From IMG/VR virus record IMGVR_UViG_3300043331_000818, positions 1-60,826 of that record: DNA of 60,826 nucleotides, one strand, 5' to 3'. The position numbers and the translations under genes were made by a program. Every line of letters begins with the position of its first letter. The first letter of the stretch is position 1. This document shows positions 58,822-60,826 of the stretch, piece after piece. The notes below the pieces were generated by a model that was not told where the DNA came from, ran no database searches, and saw only the letters and a program-made list of their open reading frames with translations. The DNA comes from a virus.

Positions 58822-60246
58822 TCAACCGACCACCCGGAGGTGCCGGTTCTCCGGAGCCCGGCGCCCAGACAGTAGACGGTTCGGGTCGGCCACGTTGGCG
58901 GGCATCATCTGCCGTGCCAGATCAGTGGCCGCGTGCACCAGCGCGTCCAGCCGGTTCGGCGAGTCGCCGTGGCCGGGCACCCAGGTGGTGAGTTCCTCTT
59001 CGAGCAGCGCCAGATCACCCCGCTGCCCGACATGGAACACCTTTCCTCTTTCATAGAGGGTCACGATCGGCTCCGCCCGGATCACCTTGCCGCGCCGAGA
59101 CTGCACCGGCTTGATGGTGGCGCCGGTGTATCCCGCGTTGTGCAGCACGAAAGTGACCATGTCGTTGCCGAAGTTCTTCTCGGGGACGATCCGGTCGGCG
59201 GCAAAGTCGGTGTAGCAGCCGTTGACGCGGCGACCCCAAGTGTCAGGAGTGTATCGACCCGACGAGTCGTCGAGGACATAAAGATTCTTCTCCCGGTCGA
59301 TACCGACGGTGATGATCCCGGTCTCATCCGACTTGGGGTTCGCGGTTCCGGCGGGGTCGACGCCGACCACCACCCGCTCCAACTGTGGGGCCTCGTCGAC
59401 CCACTGGAACATGTCCCAGGTCCACAGCGCGCCTTCCACGTCTTCGAGGACTTCGCCGTGGAGTTCCTGGCGACCGAGCCGGGTGCCTTCGTACCGGTCC
59501 AGGATCGTCTGCTTGAAGGTGTCGGCGAGGTTGTCCAGGTTGGCGTAGGTGGAGACCCGGTGCACGATCGTGGAGGGGTTGGCGATCAGGTCTTTCACGA
59601 ACCGGGTCGGTTTCGGGGTGGAGGTGGCGACTACCTTCGGCTGGATCGGCTTCCCGTCCATTCCTTCCTTCATCCGAAGCCCGAACAGCAGGTTGTCCCA
59701 GACCTGTTGGGCGAGCGGGAAGTGGGCGGGCTCGTCGGCCCACCCGAACCCGGAGTTGGGGCCACGGAGCCGGTCCGGCTCTTCGGCGGAGAACCCTTGG
59801 CCGATGCAGCCGTTCGGCCAGGTCAGTTTCTTCTTGGACGGCTCCCAGAGCGGCATCTTCCCGGGTGGGGAGGTGGCCAGGATGCCGGAGACGCCCTCCA
59901 CCATGGTGTCCCGGAGGTCGGGGCCGGTGGCGGCGACCAGGGCGATCCGGGGGACTCGTTCGGCGACCCGGTGGGTGATTTCGGCTCCGGCGCGGGTCTT
60001 TCCGGAGCCGCGTCCGCCGGAGAGCAGCAGGGTGAGCCAGTCCGCCGACCAGCGCGGTGGTCGCTGGTCGGCCCTGGCGTGCGGCCACTCGAAAGTGTCG
60101 TGCGGTTTCCCGTCACAGGCGGGGTTGGTGCAGTAGAAGGGCCGCCAGGAGTTGGACTGGTGTTCCCGGAGGAGTTCCAGGGCTCGCTGTTGGGATTCCG
60201 GGCGCCAGTTCCGGAATGCTTCTAACTCCGGGAACTCTTCCGGCAC
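58822..60246 (-). CDS. terL: Terminase large subunit
   Basis: A 474-residue protein. A zinc-like insert (CTNPACDGKPHDTFEWPH, residues 39-56) precedes Walker A (LLLSGGRGSGKTR, about 73-85). The Walker B-like block SGFGWADEPAH has Asp-Glu at 171-172. The nuclease part has VVVGVDPAGTANPKSDETGI, with the first metal Asp, and later NRLDALVHAATDL. It cuts and pumps genomic DNA into the head. The large insert before the ATPase is unusual but the domain order is normal. Confidence 0.9.
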   Translation of the reverse strand: MPEEFPELEAFRNWRPESQQRALELLREHQSNSWRPFYCTNPACDGKPHDTFEWPHARADQRPPRWSADWLTLLLSGGRGSGKTRAGAEITHRVAERVPRIALVAATGPDLRDTMVEGVSGILATSPPGKMPLWEPSKKKLTWPNGCIGQGFSAEEPDRLRGPNSGFGWADEPAHFPLAQQVWDNLLFGLRMKEGMDGKPIQPKVVATSTPKPTRFVKDLIANPSTIVHRVSTYANLDNLADTFKQTILDRYEGTRLGRQELHGEVLEDVEGALWTWDMFQWVDEAPQLERVVVGVDPAGTANPKSDETGIITVGIDREKNLYVLDDSSGRYTPDTWGRRVNGCYTDFAADRIVPEKNFGNDMVTFVLHNAGYTGATIKPVQSRRGKVIRAEPIVTLYERGKVFHVGQRGDLALLEEELTTWVPGHGDSPNRLDALVHAATDLARQMMPANVADPNRLLSGRRAPENRHLRVVG

Positions 60247-60261
60247 CGGTGCCTCCGTTTA

Positions 60262-60456
60262 TCAGCCTCGCTTCGGCACACCATAGCCGGTGAGCGCCTG
60301 GCAGGTGACGCGGTGCCGGTTGAGGCAGTCGGTGCAGAAGAAGCCGCCGTGCAGACGGGTCGCTCGGGTGCCGATGGTCAGGGTCTTTCCGCAACCACCG
60401 GCACACTTCTGAGTCCAGCGCACCTTCTGCACGCCCTTATCGTACCCACCTGCCAC
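60262..60456 (-). CDS. Zinc-ribbon miniprotein
   Basis: A 64-residue protein from a GTG after GGAAGTGTG (MAGGYDKGVQKVRWTQKCAG). KCAGGCGKTLTIGTRATRL and FFCTDCLNRHRVTC hold four to five cysteines in two groups, one zinc ribbon. It lies between the gene that crosses the junction and the large terminase. Function unknown. Confidence 0.6.
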   Translation of the reverse strand: MAGGYDKGVQKVRWTQKCAGGCGKTLTIGTRATRLHGGFFCTDCLNRHRVTCQALTGYGVPKRG

Positions 60457-60466
60457 ACTTCCAAAC

Positions 60467-60802
60467 TCAGACCACCTCTTCGATCGTGTTGGCGGGTCCG
60501 ATCCGCTGCTGTCCTCCGGACTGGTTCACCCGGACGCTGTACCGGTTCATGGTGCCCTCGGCCGGGTCGTACAGGTGGGCGGAGGGACCACGCGGAGTGG
60601 GGAGGTCGGCGAGTAGTTCCTCCAACGGGATCCCCAGGTCCCGGGACAGTGCCTCGGCGATCGCGTGCTGACAGTAGACGGTGTTGGAGACGGTTCTAGT
60701 TACTAGACACGCCCGGTAGATCAGGTGCGGGGTCGCGGCGCTGGTAGTGAACTGGATCTTCGCCCGGTTCGGGAACCCTTCTCCGGTGAGCCGGAACGGC
60801 AT
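60467..60802 (-). CDS. Hypothetical protein spanning the junction and a dyad
   Basis: A 111-residue protein whose start codon falls in the terminal repeat (60800-60802, equal to 52-54), overlapping the TerS-like stop as ATGA. MPFRLTGEGFPNRAKIQFTT, then IYRACLVTRTVSNTVYCQHA, in which LVTR is encoded by the dyad at 60695 in its only stop-free frame. The rest (EALSRDLGIPLEELLADLPT, TMNRYSVRVNQSGGQQRIG) is alpha/beta. No usable start codon exists after the dyad before the last third, so read-through of the motif is the simplest gene model. Confidence 0.6.
   Translation of the reverse strand: MPFRLTGEGFPNRAKIQFTTSAATPHLIYRACLVTRTVSNTVYCQHAIAEALSRDLGIPLEELLADLPTPRGPSAHLYDPAEGTMNRYSVRVNQSGGQQRIGPANTIEEVV
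60695..60707. repeat. 13-bp dyad, T form, inside a coding frame
   Basis: Perfect copy and the only one clearly internal to a supported gene. Read on the minus strand as CTA GTA ACT AGA it gives Leu-Val-Thr-Arg. Confidence 0.9.
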
Positions 60803-60826
60803 CAGGTGGCCTCGATCTCTTCGACT
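60749..60826. repeat. 78-bp terminal direct repeat, right copy
   Basis: Identical to bases 1-78. Removing one copy leaves a circular map of 60748 bp. Confidence 0.9.

Noticed and set aside
3225-60707. The motif contains TACTAGA and TCTAGA-like ends, close to the BioBrick XbaI/SpeI scar.
   Set aside because: There are 36 copies in a natural, complete phage layout with no vector, reporter or resistance sequence. The scar is 6-8 bp and not a 13-bp dyad with either central base.
3225-60707. CRISPR array formed by repeated 13-mers.
   Set aside because: Spacing varies from hundreds to thousands of bases, the spacers are genes, and there are no cas genes beyond a lone Cas4-like exonuclease that belongs to the recombination operon.
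1-60826. Integrase, excision or attachment-site module of a temperate phage.
   Set aside because: No tyrosine or serine recombinase motif was seen in any supported gene. The RHH proteins alone do not show lysogeny.

Overview
This window looks like one complete genome of a tailed double-stranded DNA phage of an actinobacterial host. The first and last 78 bases are identical, so the sequence closes into a circle of about 60.75 kb. The DNA is GC-rich and genes are packed with ATGA, GTGA and TGATG start/stop overlaps. The gene content (endolysins, an HK97-type head, a long-tail tape measure, many small Cys-rich proteins, SSB, a Rad52-like annealer, a RecB/Cas4-like nuclease) is that of a siphovirus. 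The host genus cannot be told from the sequence. I see no integrase, no clear repressor, no DNA polymerase and no tRNA.

Layout. (1) 655-4398, rightward: lysis region with an amidase, a second lysin sharing its C-terminal domain, a DNase I-fold protein, two holin-like membrane proteins and a membrane-anchored collagen-like protein. (2) 4377-6723, leftward: a small Cys protein, a ParB-like protein, an exported Tat-type glycosidase-like protein and two tandem ribbon-helix-helix (RHH) proteins. (3) 6724-7407: a divergent control region without convincing genes. (4) 7408-36429, rightward: about 65 mostly small genes. They include many zinc-binding miniproteins, a superinfection-immunity-like membrane protein, exported proteins, SSB, a primase-helicase, HNH and VRR-NUC nucleases, a Rad52-like annealer, a PD-(D/E)XK nuclease and two related winged-helix proteins. 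(5) 60802 down to 36430, leftward and continuing through the circular junction from the TerS-like gene at 587-54: large terminase, portal, MuF-protease fusion, major capsid, connectors, major tail protein, tail chaperones with an HNH gene beside them, tape measure, minor tail proteins and four collar or fibre proteins.

The outstanding feature is a 13-bp dyad, TCTAGTAACTAGA or its complement TCTAGTTACTAGA. I count 36 copies (33 perfect, three with one terminal mismatch) plus one degenerate half copy, nearly all between genes. Many copies directly follow a perfect inverted repeat or a sigma70-like promoter, and precede a GAGAGAGA leader and a start codon. About ten genes use a TAG inside the motif as their stop codon. 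I read it as a genome-wide phage control element (operator, antitermination or RNA-processing site, or a punctuation point between gene cassettes). The two RHH proteins, which have their own inverted-repeat control region, the ParB-like protein and the two winged-helix proteins are the best candidates to recognise it.

Five rightward or leftward promoters share a TTG-containing -35 box, a 17-18 bp spacer and a TAgg/a-type -10 box. Four of them drive leaders with an early stem-loop and a short ATG frame; in three the frame ends exactly in the motif.
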